From: Ancylobacter moscoviensis
Lineage (GTDB): Bacteria; Pseudomonadota; Alphaproteobacteria; Rhizobiales; Xanthobacteraceae
Length of the DNA: 64,000 bases
Assembly: GCF_007559435.1 (NCBI RefSeq)
Contig: NZ_VMBP01000004.1
Span: 399,205 to 463,204, forward strand
Reading direction: 5' to 3'
The translations under genes and the position numbers were made by a program. Below are positions 1 to 10,303 of this stretch, piece by piece; position 1 is the first letter of the stretch; every line of letters starts with the position of its first letter. The notes below the pieces were generated by a model. That model was not told the DNA's origin, did not search any database, and worked only from the letters and a program-made list of their open reading frames with translations.

Positions 1-510
1 CGTGTCCGGCACGGTCTCGCGCACCCGGACGCCGGTGATCCGCTGCACCACGTCGTTGAGGCTTTCGAGGTGCTGGATGTTGAGCGTGGTCCACACGTCG
101 ATGCCGGCCGCGAGCAGGTCCTGCACGTCCTGCCAGCGCTTGGGGTGCCGGCTGCCGTCGACGTTGGAATGGGCGTATTCGTCGACCAGCAGCAGACCCG
201 GGCGGCGGGCCAGCGCCGCCTCGAGGTCGAACTCCAGCACCAGCCGTCCGCGATAGGCCATGCCCTTGCGCGGGAGGATCTCCATCCCCTCGACCAGCGC
301 CTCGGTCTCGGCCCGGCCATGCGTCTCGACGATGCCGACAACGATGTCGCCGCCCGCGGCCTTGGCGGCGCGGGCGGCGGAGAGCATCGCGTAGGTCTTG
401 CCGACCCCGGGGGCGGCGCCGAGATAGATGCGCAGCTTGCCGCGCGCCTCCCGCTCGGCCGCCGCGAGCAGGGCTTCCGGGTCGGCGCGCGGCGGATCCT
501 GTGCGCTCAT
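1..510 (-). CDS. kdpD: KdpD sensor histidine kinase, N-terminal part (cut by window edge)
   Basis: This is the N-terminal 170 residues of the membrane sensor kinase that senses K+ limitation and phosphorylates KdpE. Translation from the ATG at 510 gives the KdpD N-terminal domain with a P-loop (GAAPGVGKT, about residues 32-40), the EYAHSN segment and the NIQHLESLND motif typical of the family. The histidine-kinase core and presumably kdpE lie beyond position 1. It starts 12 bp after kdpC, so it is probably the last sensor-encoding part of the same kdp transcript. Confidence 0.95.
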   Translation of the reverse strand, partial: MSAQDPPRADPEALLAAAEREARGKLRIYLGAAPGVGKTYAMLSAARAAKAAGGDIVVGIVETHGRAETEALVEGMEILPRKGMAYRGRLVLEFDLEAALARRPGLLLVDEYAHSNVDGSRHPKRWQDVQDLLAAGIDVWTTLNIQHLESLNDVVQRITGVRVRETVPDT

Positions 511-522
511 GAAGCCTTTCCG

Positions 523-1146
523 TCAGGAGCCCGACACAGTGGCCGGCGCCGCCTCGCCCGGAGCCGGGCGGCCTGGCGCCTGCGGCGCGGCCGCGTCCAG
601 CGCTATATTGAGCGCCAGCACGTTGACGCGCGGATCGCCGAACACGCCGAGCGGGCGCTTCTCTATGTGCGCCGTGACGAGATCGCGCACAAGGGCCTCC
701 TCCACGCCGCGCGCCCTGGCGATGCGCGCAACCTGGGCGAGAGCGTTCGCCGGCGAAATATCGGGATCGAGGCCGCTGCCCGAGGTGGTGACGGCGTCGG
801 CGGGGATCTGCCCCTCGACGCCGGCCCCCCGCAGTGCCGCCGCGTCGGTCTTCAGCCGTTCCGCGAGCTTGGCGCTGGTCGGGCCGAGATTGGTGCCGGA
901 CGAGGCCGCGGCGTCGTAGCCGTTGCCGGCGGCGGACGGGCGGGAGCGAAAGTAGCCCTCTCCGGCGAAGCCCTGGCCGATCAGCCGCGAGCCCACGACC
1001 ACGCCGTCCTTCTCGACGAGCGAGCCGCGTGCCTGCGCCGGGAACAGCGCCTGCGCCACCTCGGTCATCGCCAGCGGATAGGCGATGCCGGTGAGCAGGG
1101 TGAAGGCGATGAGCAGTGTCACCGCCGGACGGAGTTGAGCGAGCAT
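523..1146 (-). CDS. kdpC: K+-transporting ATPase subunit KdpC
   Basis: The protein has 207 residues, close to the usual KdpC length. KdpC is the single-span subunit that stabilises the KdpFABC complex and raises ATP affinity. An N-terminal hydrophobic segment (about residues 7-28) is followed by a periplasmic domain with the family signatures GSRLIGQGF, YFRSRPSAA and SGSGLDPDISPANA. The ATG at 1146 follows a GGAG ribosome-binding site. A longer reading upstream would run into kdpB and is not needed. It lies 10 bp after kdpB in the same operon. Confidence 0.97.
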   Translation of the reverse strand: MLAQLRPAVTLLIAFTLLTGIAYPLAMTEVAQALFPAQARGSLVEKDGVVVGSRLIGQGFAGEGYFRSRPSAAGNGYDAAASSGTNLGPTSAKLAERLKTDAAALRGAGVEGQIPADAVTTSGSGLDPDISPANALAQVARIARARGVEEALVRDLVTAHIEKRPLGVFGDPRVNVLALNIALDAAAPQAPGRPAPGEAAPATVSGS

Positions 1147-1156
1147 GATGGTCTCC

Positions 1157-3241
<2,085 letters not shown>

Positions 3242-3264
3242 CGAATGTCTCCGAACGCGATCTG

Positions 3265-4974
3265 TCAGAAGGTCTTGCCGGCCAGCATCTGCACCTGCTC
3301 GGCGATGGGGCCGAGGGCGAGAGCGGGGAAGAACTGCAGACCGCCGAGGATCAGGATGACGCCGACCAGCAGGCCGACGAACAGCAGCCCGTGGGTCGGG
3401 AAGGTGCCGGTCGAGGCGGTGAGCCGCGTCTTGGAGGCGAGCGAGCCGGCAATCGCCATCATCGGCACGATGTAGGCGAAGCGCCCGAGCAGCATGGCGA
3501 GGCCGAGCGTGGTGTTCCACCAGGGGCTGTTCGCCGAGAGGCCGCCGAAGGCCGAGCCGTTGTTCCCCGCCGCCGAGGAATAGGCGTAGAGGATCTCCGA
3601 CAGGCCGTGCGGTCCGGCATTGCCGAGGCCGGAAAGCGCGGTCGGCAGAACCGCTGCCACTGCCGAGAAGCCGAGGATCGCCGTCGGCAGGATCAGCACG
3701 GCGAGGATCGCCATCTTCACCTCGGCCACCTCGATCTTCTTGCCGAGATATTCCGGCGTGCGCCCGACCATCAGCCCCGCCACGAAGACGGCGATGATCG
3801 ACATGACGAGCAGGCCATAGAGGCCGGAGCCGACGCCGCCCGGCAGGATCTCGCCGAGCTGCATCAGGAACATCGGCGCGAGCCCGCCCAGCGGCGTGAA
3901 GGAGCCGTGCATGGCGTTGACGCCGCCGTCCGACAGGCCGGTGGTCACTGCCGCGAAGAGCGAGGAAGCTGCGAGGCCGAAGCGGACCTCCTTGCCTTCC
4001 ATGTTGCCGCCGGCGGGATCGACGCCCGCCGCGAGGAGCGAAGGGGTGCCCGCCGCTTCCGCCCAGTAGGCGACCGCGATGCCGGCGACGAGGATGACGG
4101 CGATCGTCGCGATCAGCGCCCGCGCCTGCCGGCGGTCGCCGATGAGGCGGCCGAAGGCGAAGACGAGCGCCGTGGAGACGACCAGCATCTGCCAGATCTC
4201 CAGCGCGTTGGAGAGCGCGGTCGGGTTCTCGAACGGGTGCGCGGCGTTGACGTTGAAGAAGCCGCCGCCATTGGTGCCGAGCTGCTTGATCGCCATCTGC
4301 GTCGCGACCGGCCCCATGGCGATGGTCTGCTGCGCGCCTTCCAGCGTGGTCGCGGCCGCCGTGGCGTCGAGCGTCTGCGGGACGCCCATCCACACCTGCA
4401 CCAGCGCCGTGATGACGGCGAGCGGCAGCAGCACATAGAGCGTCGAGCGCGTCATATCGACGAAGAAATTGCCGACGGTCGAGGCATTGGAGCGCGCGAA
4501 GGCCCGCACCAGCGCGACCGCCAGCGCGAGGCCGGTGGCGGCGGAGAGGAAGTTCTGCACCGTGAGCCCGGCCATCTGGCTGAACAGGCTCATGGTGGTC
4601 TCGCCGCCATAGGACTGCCAGTTGGTGTTGGAGACGAAGCTCACCGCCGTGTTGAAGGCGAGGTCGGGGCTCACCCCGGCAAAGCCCAGCGGGTTGAACG
4701 GCAGGAAGCCCTGAAGCCGTAGGATGGCATAGAGCAGCACCAGCCCCGCCGCGTTGAAGGCGAGCATGCCGAGCGTATAGGCGAGCGCGCCCTGTTCGCG
4801 CGCCGGATCGACGCCGGCCAGGCGGTAGAGACCCCGCTCGACGGGGCCGAACACGGTCGAGAGCAGCGTGCGCTCGCCGGCATAGACGCGCGCCATGTAG
4901 CCGCCAAGCGGCACGGCCGCGACGACGACGAGCGCGAGGACGATGGCTATCTGGAGCCAACCGAGAACGGTCAT
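3265..4974 (-). CDS. kdpA: K+-transporting ATPase, K+-binding subunit KdpA
   Basis: This 569-residue polytopic membrane protein is the K+ channel-like subunit of KdpFABC. Pore-loop signatures typical of KdpA are visible: [41 protein letters not shown] and [16 protein letters not shown]. The start ATG at 4974 opens with a hydrophobic first helix ([26 protein letters not shown]). It is preceded by kdpF and followed closely by kdpB. Length and motifs are complete. Confidence 0.98.
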   Translation of the reverse strand: MTVLGWLQIAIVLALVVVAAVPLGGYMARVYAGERTLLSTVFGPVERGLYRLAGVDPAREQGALAYTLGMLAFNAAGLVLLYAILRLQGFLPFNPLGFAGVSPDLAFNTAVSFVSNTNWQSYGGETTMSLFSQMAGLTVQNFLSAATGLALAVALVRAFARSNASTVGNFFVDMTRSTLYVLLPLAVITALVQVWMGVPQTLDATAAATTLEGAQQTIAMGPVATQMAIKQLGTNGGGFFNVNAAHPFENPTALSNALEIWQMLVVSTALVFAFGRLIGDRRQARALIATIAVILVAGIAVAYWAEAAGTPSLLAAGVDPAGGNMEGKEVRFGLAASSLFAAVTTGLSDGGVNAMHGSFTPLGGLAPMFLMQLGEILPGGVGSGLYGLLVMSIIAVFVAGLMVGRTPEYLGKKIEVAEVKMAILAVLILPTAILGFSAVAAVLPTALSGLGNAGPHGLSEILYAYSSAAGNNGSAFGGLSANSPWWNTTLGLAMLLGRFAYIVPMMAIAGSLASKTRLTASTGTFPTHGLLFVGLLVGVILILGGLQFFPALALGPIAEQVQMLAGKTF

Positions 4975-5019
4975 GATGGATGCCTTTCGGCGGAAGTCTT
5001 CGGAAGGGGGAGATGCGCG

Positions 5020-5106
5020 TCAGAACTTCTCGGGCCGCAGCAGGGCGGCCACGAGGTAGACGGCAAGAGCCAGCGCGACGGCGCTGCCGAGAACGAGGTC
5101 GAACAT
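5020..5106 (-). CDS. kdpF: KdpF small membrane subunit of the Kdp ATPase
   Basis: This 28-residue single-span peptide begins [19 protein letters not shown] and ends AALLRPEKF. The terminal ALLRPE(K/R)F is the hallmark of KdpF, the small lipid-like stabilising subunit of the Kdp complex. It sits 45 bp upstream of kdpA and 4 bp after another micro-ORF, in the expected place in the operon. It is easily missed by gene callers because of its size. Confidence 0.9.
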   Translation of the reverse strand: MFDLVLGSAVALALAVYLVAALLRPEKF

Positions 5107-5110
5107 CGCC

Positions 5111-5194
5111 TCACCCCTTCGACACGGTGCGCGCATAGATCGCCATCAGCAGGAAGAAGCCGACGGCGATGGCGAGATAGATGAAATCGAGCAT
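5111..5194 (-). CDS. 27-residue membrane micro-protein at the head of the kdp operon
   Basis: An ATG at 5194 is preceded by a strong AAGGAG ribosome-binding site and encodes MLDFIYLAIAVGFFLLMAIY followed by ARTVSKG. The protein is one hydrophobic helix with a short basic tail and ends four bases before kdpF. It is the first gene of the kdp transcript. I believe similar small ORFs precede kdpF in other proteobacteria, but no function is known to me. Its placement suggests a second small subunit or a translational leader for kdpF. Confidence 0.75.
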   Translation of the reverse strand: MLDFIYLAIAVGFFLLMAIYARTVSKG

Positions 5195-5270
5195 GATCCA
5201 GCTCCTTCTATTGAGCTGGCGACGATCTAGGCGTGCTTGGATAAGGGTTCGATCCGAAATACCGCAGCGC

Positions 5271-5291
5271 CGCATAAAGAACGCATAAAGA
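5271..5291 (-). promoter_or_regulatory. Tandem KdpE-type operator upstream of kdp
   Basis: Reading on the minus strand, the decamer TCTTTATGCG occurs twice, at 5291-5282 and 5280-5271, with an 11-bp repeat period (one helical turn). It resembles the direct-repeat TTTATA/TTTACA-type binding site of the response regulator KdpE known from E. coli. It lies 77-97 bp upstream of the first kdp start codon. The binding role is inferred from position and resemblance. Confidence 0.7.
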
Positions 5292-5331
5292 CGGGGCGGA
5301 AGCGCCCTCGCAGGCCCGCTCCCGCCCCGTC
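5290..5331 (-). terminator. Rho-independent-type terminator after the ferric reductase gene
   Basis: A perfect 10-bp stem (GACGGGGCGG at 5290-5299 pairing with CCGCCCCGTC at 5322-5331) with a 22-nt loop lies just after the stop codon of the minus-strand flavocytochrome gene. It is followed on that strand by TTTATGCGTTCTTTATG. Its distal arm touches the tandem KdpE-type repeats, so terminator and operator are directly joined. Confidence 0.65.
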
Positions 5332-5340
5332 CGTCATCAC

Positions 5341-6687
5341 TTACCGGAGCTCGAACAGCTCCTGATGGAACCGACCCTCGACCGGCATGTCATGGGCGGC
5401 GAAGTCGGCCCGCAGCGCAGCGCCGAAGCCGCTGGGACCGCAGAACCACAGGCTCGCCTCCCGCCAGTTCGGCACCGTCTCGCGGATGCGCTTGCCGGTC
5501 AGCCGGCCGTGGCGCGCGTCGATCAGCAGATGCAGGCGCACATTCGCCGCCTGGGCATCGTGCGCGAGGCGCTCCAGCGCCGCCTCGTCCACCTCCCGCG
5601 TGGTGTGGAACAGGTCGATCTCCGGCCGCACGGCGCCGGGCTCCAGCGCCGCCAGCTCCTTCAGCCGCGCCACGAAGGGAGTGATTCCGATGCCGGCGCC
5701 GACCCAGATCTGGTGCGGCAGCCCGTCCTCGAAGGTGAAGCAGCCATAGGGCCCCTCGACGGTGATCTTCTGGCCGACCTTCAGCCGGTCCACCAGCCCG
5801 GTCGTGTGATCGCCGAGCTCCTTGGCGATGAAGGTGACGCTCGGTGCGGCCGGGTTCCACGCCGAGGCGATGGTGTAGGGATGCGCGCCCTCGAAGGCGT
5901 TCGAGGTGGCGAAGGCGAACTGCCCGGCGGCGTGGCCGCGCCATCCGGGCCCCAGCTTCACCACGGCCTCCAGCGAGCGTACGCCGGGATAATGGCGCAA
6001 CGCAGCGATCTCGCCGGCGATGCGCCGGCCGGCGCCGATCCGCCCCGCGAGCGAGACGAGGGCCGCATAGCAGCCCGCCAGCAGCAGGATCGCCATCACC
6101 GGCCCGAGCGGGGTCGTCCACATGCCGTAGTCGAGCAGCACCACGGCATGGAACGCCAGCACGAGATAGGCGACCGGGACGAGCCGGTGGCTGTAGCGGA
6201 AGACGTGGTAGGGAATGAGCTTGATCAGTGCGATCAGCAGCAGCGCGACGACGGCGTAGAAGGCCCATTCGCCCAGCCCCTCGGCGGTGCCCCGCAGGTC
6301 GAGCAGGAACTGGTGGACCGGATCGGTGATCTCCGGCCGCGGGCCGCGATTCGGGCGCTCAAGCAGGCCGAAGCCGACCGCCCATTTCGGCCCCTGCGAC
6401 CACAGCCAGTGGAACACCGCCAGTCCCAGCGCGCCGATGCCCAGCCATTTGTGCAGCCGGTACATCTTGTCGAGGCCGCCCAGCCGCGCCTCCGGCCAGC
6501 GCGGCCGCAGCGACAGCACCATCGCCACGCTCATCGCCGCCATCGCCAGAACACCGGTGAGCTGCACCATCTGTCCGCGCAGCGCGAAGAAATTCCCGGC
6601 GGCGAAGATGCCGGGATTCAGTGCCAGCCAGAACAGGCCGAGCACGATCCAGAAGCCCCAGAACAGGCGGTTGTTGACGCGCGTCAT
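5341..6687 (-). CDS. Ferric-reductase-like transmembrane flavoprotein (ferredoxin reductase family)
   Basis: This 448-residue protein has an N-terminal membrane region of about six helices (residues 5-215) with haem-ligand-type histidines in FHWLW, YSHRLVP and AFHAVVL. A cytoplasmic FAD/NAD(P)H reductase module follows: HPYTIAS (FAD), GPYGCFTF, WVGAGIGITPF (NAD(P) binding) and the terminal FCGPSGFG. This is the architecture of bacterial NADPH-oxidase/ferric-reductase-like proteins, which move electrons from NAD(P)H across the membrane. The ATG at 6687 has a GGGAG ribosome-binding site. The electron acceptor cannot be read from the sequence. Confidence 0.88.
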   Translation of the reverse strand: MTRVNNRLFWGFWIVLGLFWLALNPGIFAAGNFFALRGQMVQLTGVLAMAAMSVAMVLSLRPRWPEARLGGLDKMYRLHKWLGIGALGLAVFHWLWSQGPKWAVGFGLLERPNRGPRPEITDPVHQFLLDLRGTAEGLGEWAFYAVVALLLIALIKLIPYHVFRYSHRLVPVAYLVLAFHAVVLLDYGMWTTPLGPVMAILLLAGCYAALVSLAGRIGAGRRIAGEIAALRHYPGVRSLEAVVKLGPGWRGHAAGQFAFATSNAFEGAHPYTIASAWNPAAPSVTFIAKELGDHTTGLVDRLKVGQKITVEGPYGCFTFEDGLPHQIWVGAGIGITPFVARLKELAALEPGAVRPEIDLFHTTREVDEAALERLAHDAQAANVRLHLLIDARHGRLTGKRIRETVPNWREASLWFCGPSGFGAALRADFAAHDMPVEGRFHQELFELR

Positions 6688-6859
6688 CGTCGTCTCCCTT
6701 GCGCATCCGGCTACTATCCGCGCTTGGCAGTCCCGGCGCCATGACGCGGGTCAATTCAGGGGAGAAGAAGAGCGATGCGGCGCGCTCGAAACAAGGCCGA
6801 CCTTGTCAGCAGCACGCACTCGATTACCGTGCACGCCACCCGAGTTCAGAAAGCATGAC

Positions 6860-7360
6860 ATGTTGATCCGTAACGAAACCGCCGGCGATATCCCCGCAAT
6901 CAGCCGGCTCGTCACCGAAGCGCTCCGGATGCTGGCGCAATCCACCGGAACCGAGGCGGGCATCGTTGAGAAACTTCGCGCGGAGGGCGGGCTCAGCCTC
7001 TCTCTCGTGGCCGAGGAGGACGGCGAGATCATCGGCTATCTCGCCGCCTCGCCAGCGCGAATCGGGACTCGGGATGGCTGGAGCCTGATCGGTCCGCTGG
7101 TCGTCTTGCCGTCGAGACATCGCGAGGGCATCGGCAGCGCCCTGATGACCGAGGCCCTGCGCCGGCTGCGGGCGACCAGCCGCGGCGCGGCGCTGGTGGG
7201 CGACCCCGCCTATTACGCCCGGTTCGGCTTTCGGGCGTTCCCGGGTCTGGGCGTGACTGGCTGTCCTCCCGAGGTGGTTCAGGCCCTGCCCTTCGACGGC
7301 ACTGAGCCGCGCGGGGAGCTGATTCATCACCCGGCATTCGGCCTGAACCAGAAGGGTTGA
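6860..7360 (+). CDS. GNAT family N-acetyltransferase (YhbS-like)
   Basis: This 166-residue single-domain acetyltransferase shows the acetyl-CoA-binding loop as VVLPSRHREGIGSALM (about residues 92-107), followed by the YYARFGF segment typical of YhbS-like GNAT proteins. The substrate is unknown. The ATG at 6860 is chosen because the fold begins immediately (LIRNETAGDIPAISRLV). It stands alone, convergent with the downstream VOC gene. Confidence 0.88.
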   Translation: MLIRNETAGDIPAISRLVTEALRMLAQSTGTEAGIVEKLRAEGGLSLSLVAEEDGEIIGYLAASPARIGTRDGWSLIGPLVVLPSRHREGIGSALMTEALRRLRATSRGAALVGDPAYYARFGFRAFPGLGVTGCPPEVVQALPFDGTEPRGELIHHPAFGLNQKG

Positions 7361-7387
7361 CCAAAGGCCCGGCCGCTTCATTCCCCC

Positions 7388-7759
7388 TCAGGATGGCGCG
7401 ACCGTATGGGCCGTGATCGCGTAGCCGAACGGATCGCGGAACGCGAAATAGCGGCCGAACGGTCCATCCTTGGGCGCGAAGAGAATGGGCACGCCCTGCT
7501 CGATCAGATGGTCGTGCAGGGCGTCGGCGTCATCACAGCCGAACCAGACGGCAATGCCCTCACCGAGCTTGTCCGTATCTCCGAGGTCGACCACGGGGAT
7601 GCGGACGGCGAACGGTATCGGCTTGGTGTCGAACACCACGGCTCCCGGAGGGCTCTTGGCGGCGACCTTCAGCCCCACGACGTCCGCGTAGAATTTCCGT
7701 GCCGCTTCGAGATCTTCGGCTTGGATACCGATGAAATCGGGTCCGATCAGATGGGGCAT
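7388..7759 (-). CDS. VOC (glyoxalase/bleomycin-resistance/dioxygenase) superfamily protein
   Basis: This 123-residue protein has one VOC-fold repeat pair. The first half begins HLIGPDFIGIQAEDLEAARKFYADVVGLKV. The second half is HDHLIEQGVPILFAPKDGPFGRYFAFRDPFGYAITAH, ending with the RDPxG(Y/N) motif of the family. Members include metal-dependent lyases and binding proteins; the substrate is not predictable. It is divergent from a MarR regulator 72 bp away with a palindrome between them, so it is a likely target of that regulator. Confidence 0.88.
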   Translation of the reverse strand: MPHLIGPDFIGIQAEDLEAARKFYADVVGLKVAAKSPPGAVVFDTKPIPFAVRIPVVDLGDTDKLGEGIAVWFGCDDADALHDHLIEQGVPILFAPKDGPFGRYFAFRDPFGYAITAHTVAPS

Positions 7760-7816
7760 GATTGGGCTTTCCCTAGGCTACGCGAGCCGGTTAATATCAG
7801 GAGGCTGATACATAGT

Positions 7817-7832
7817 TATAAGGGCCCTTATA
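7817..7832. promoter_or_regulatory. Perfect 16-bp palindrome, probable MarR operator
   Basis: TATAAGGGCCCTTATA is a perfect dyad whose last base is the A of the marR-family start codon at 7832. It lies 57 bp upstream of the divergent VOC gene start. Size, symmetry and placement fit a MarR-type operator that would block both translation-start-proximal transcription of the regulator and the divergent gene. The role is inferred. Confidence 0.7.
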
Positions 7833-8281
7833 TGTCAAGACGCAAGGTCCGCGCGCAGATGGACGATCCGTACGCGACGATCGGCTTTGCGTTGAAGCAG
7901 GCTCAACAGGCGCTTCGCACCCGGCTGGATGGCGGACTGCGTGAGATGGGGCTGACGACGCCCCAATATGCGGTGCTCGCCTTCCTGGAAGTCGAACCGG
8001 GTGCCTCGAACGCCGCGCTCGCGCGCCGCGCCTTCGTGACTCCGCAGACCATGCAGGCCATCCTGGTCGGGCTCGAGCGTTCCGGCTTTATCGCGCGGAC
8101 ACCCCATCCCGAACACGGGCGCGTTCAGACGACCGAACTGACGGCCCTCGGCCGTAGCACCCTCGAAGCCGCCTCCGGGATCGTGGCCGATGCGGAGACG
8201 CGGCTGCGGAACGCCGCGTCACCTCTTGATCCCCCGATGGTCACGGCACTGCTGCTACGCCTCGCGGAGGCACTCCGTTGA
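7832..8281 (+). CDS. MarR family transcriptional regulator
   Basis: This 149-residue protein is of typical MarR length. The winged helix-turn-helix is visible as LTTPQYAVLAFLEVEPGASNAALARRAFVTPQTMQAILVGLERSGFIARTPHPEHGRVQTTELTALGR, including the wing with its conserved basic residues. The start at 7832 (MSRRKVRAQMDDPY) sits on a palindromic operator, which suggests autoregulation. The divergent VOC gene is the best candidate target. Confidence 0.92.
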   Translation: MSRRKVRAQMDDPYATIGFALKQAQQALRTRLDGGLREMGLTTPQYAVLAFLEVEPGASNAALARRAFVTPQTMQAILVGLERSGFIARTPHPEHGRVQTTELTALGRSTLEAASGIVADAETRLRNAASPLDPPMVTALLLRLAEALR

Positions 8282-8545
8282 GCCGCTAACGCCGGATGCC
8301 CGGTTCTTGCCGAAAGCGGGCCCGTGACGCCGGCCGGAACGGCCAAATGGTTGCCGTGCACCGCATGCAGACTTACCCATGCCCCGACAGCCGCCGGAGT
8401 GGGAGGCGCACAGGCGGCATCAGCCTTGGAGCAACGAAAAGGCGTTCACGTCTCACGGTTGATTGTCGAGCAACCAAACGCCAGAGTGAGCGTTGTCTAG
8501 CGATGGGTAACATGCCGCATCACTCTCGTTTGGAAGGTATCGTCG

Positions 8546-8980
8546 ATGAAAGTCTTGTCGGTACTACGGGGCGGGCTCCTCGCGCTATCAATGCTCATAA
8601 GCGCCGTATCGATGGCGAGCGCCGCCGACGGCTCAATCAGCATCCGGATCTTGAAGGCCGGATTCGTGGTCGGCGGATCGGCCGGAGACGGTGTGCTGAC
8701 GTTTCAGGGCCGCAAATATCCGCTCTCGGTCGGGGGGCTGAGTTATGGCTTCACCTTCGGCGCTTCTGAGACGCGACTCCACGGAACGGTCAGAAATATC
8801 CGCCGTCCGTCGGACGTTTCAGGGGTCTATGCCCAGGGCGGTGCTGGCGCCGCCCTCGGAAAAGGCGCGCAAGTCGTCGTTCTAACTAACCAGAACGGCG
8901 CCATTTTGGAGCTGAGCGGCGAGCAAAAGGGCGTAATCGTCAGCCTTGACTTGAGCGGACTAGCTTTGTCGCTGAAGTGA
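8546..8980 (+). CDS. Secreted conserved hypothetical protein (possibly EipA/DUF1134-like)
   Basis: This 144-residue protein has a clear signal peptide (hydrophobic core LLALSMLISAVSMA, cleavage probably after ASA at residue 27). The mature part is rich in Gly and beta-strand-like segments, for example GDGVLTFQGRKYPLSVGGLSYGF, NIRRPSDVSGVYA and GAGAALGKGAQ. The pattern faintly recalls DUF1134/EipA periplasmic proteins, but I do not recognise the family with certainty. It has no operon partners. Confidence 0.7.
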   Translation: MKVLSVLRGGLLALSMLISAVSMASAADGSISIRILKAGFVVGGSAGDGVLTFQGRKYPLSVGGLSYGFTFGASETRLHGTVRNIRRPSDVSGVYAQGGAGAALGKGAQVVVLTNQNGAILELSGEQKGVIVSLDLSGLALSLK

Positions 8981-9008
8981 GGAACTCCACGGAGTATCGG
9001 CGCCCTCG

Positions 9009-9152
9009 ATGACTTCGCTCGCGTCTCGTCAGCCCGGCGACATCGCCCGCCGGTTCGGCTGTTCTGAGCGCTCGCTGCGTCAGATCGCGAGAAAATTAGC
9101 GTTCAGGAGACCACTCACAGCACAAGCATCACGATGCCGGTCGGCTCGTTAG
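9009..9152 (+). pseudogene. Truncated small helix-turn-helix (excisionase-like) ORF
   Basis: A 47-residue reading frame begins MTSLASRQPGDIARRFGCSE and continues RSLRQIARKLAF before an unrelated Arg-rich tail and a TAG. The DIARRFGCSERSLRQIARKL segment looks like a helix-turn-helix of the excisionase/AlpA-like type found on integrative elements. The wing and C-terminal half are missing, so this is probably a decayed fragment. The rest of 8981-9253 holds no recognisable gene. Confidence 0.4.
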
Positions 9153-9253
9153 GGCCAAGCTGCCCCTGAGACCCAAGCATATCTGGGCTCCGCAGACTCG
9201 GCTGATCGAACGGCATTTTTCCGTCGAACGCTCGACTCCCTCCCGCCCGACGA

Positions 9254-10303
9254 TCATCTCCCGGTCGTCACCTCGACATCGCCTTTCAGACGTGAGCAAC
9301 AGGCGAGGATGTAGCCCTGGCGCTCCTCCCGCGAGGTGATGCCCCCCTTGTGCGTCATCTCCACCTCGCCGTGAAGCTTCCTTACCCGGCAGGTGCCGCA
9401 CATGCCTTCCTGACACCCGGTCGGGATGACGATGCCCCCGGCCCGCGCGGCGGCGAGCACCGTCGTGCCCGTGACGGTCGGGATCATCCGGCCGTCGAAG
9501 GTCAGCACCGGCCCCGCCGGTGCGGGCGACGCTCCATCCGAAACCGGGGCCGGGGCGTCCTGGTCCTGCGCCGCCTTCGGCGCGCCGAAGCTCTCGGTGT
9601 GGAAATGCGCCGCCTCACCGCCCTCGGCGTCGAAGATGCGCCCGATGGCCGCCATGAAGCCCGCCGGCCCGCAGCAGAACACCTCGCGGCGCGCGAGGTC
9701 CGGCACCATCAGCGCCATCATGCGACGGTCGATCACGCCGCGATAACCTGTCCAGCTCTGGCCTGCCGGCACGTCGGCGACGACGGTTACGATCCGCAGA
9801 TTCGCCGTCTCCCGGTCCAGCGCGGCGAGCTCCTCGGCGAACAGAAAGTCCGCCGGCGCGCGCGCGGCGTGCAGGAAGACGACATCAACGCTCTCGCCGC
9901 GGTCAGCCAGCCAGCGCAGCATCGACATCATCGGGGTGATGCCGCTGCCGCCGGAGATCAGCGCGAAGGACGGTGCGTAGTGATGGGCGATAGAGAATTG
10001 CCCCACCGGGCCGCGCGCCTCGATCTCGACGCCGGGCCGCAGCGCCTCGTGCATCCAGCGCGTGGCGTGGCCGTTCGGTGCCGCCTTCACCGTGAGCTCG
10101 ACCTCGGCCGGCCGCGTCGGCGAGGAGGCGATGGTGAAGGTGCGCCACGCGATCTCGTCCGGCAGCGGCAGGGCGAGCGTCAGCGCCTGCCCCGGCAGGT
10201 GCTTCAGCGGCCGGCCCTCGACATCGCGGAAGGCGAAGGTCACGACGTCGGCGGTCTCCTGCCGGCGGCCGACGCAGGCAAGGCGCATCTCGCGGGGCGA
10301 CAT
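9254..10303 (-). CDS. Rieske oxygenase reductase component (GbcB-like FAD/[2Fe-2S] protein)
   Basis: This 349-residue protein has an N-terminal FAD domain (RTFTIASSP), an NAD(P)H domain (LISGGSGITPMMSML, FCCGPAGFM) and a C-terminal plant-type ferredoxin with the cluster motif GCQEGMCGTCRVRKL and a distal Cys in ILACCSRLKG. It would pass electrons from NAD(P)H to the Rieske oxygenase whose stop codon overlaps its start by one base (TAATG). The order FAD-NAD-[2Fe-2S] and the partner gene match GbcB of glycine betaine demethylation and related stachydrine or carnitine systems. Confidence 0.9.
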   Translation of the reverse strand: MSPREMRLACVGRRQETADVVTFAFRDVEGRPLKHLPGQALTLALPLPDEIAWRTFTIASSPTRPAEVELTVKAAPNGHATRWMHEALRPGVEIEARGPVGQFSIAHHYAPSFALISGGSGITPMMSMLRWLADRGESVDVVFLHAARAPADFLFAEELAALDRETANLRIVTVVADVPAGQSWTGYRGVIDRRMMALMVPDLARREVFCCGPAGFMAAIGRIFDAEGGEAAHFHTESFGAPKAAQDQDAPAPVSDGASPAPAGPVLTFDGRMIPTVTGTTVLAAARAGGIVIPTGCQEGMCGTCRVRKLHGEVEMTHKGGITSREERQGYILACCSRLKGDVEVTTGR

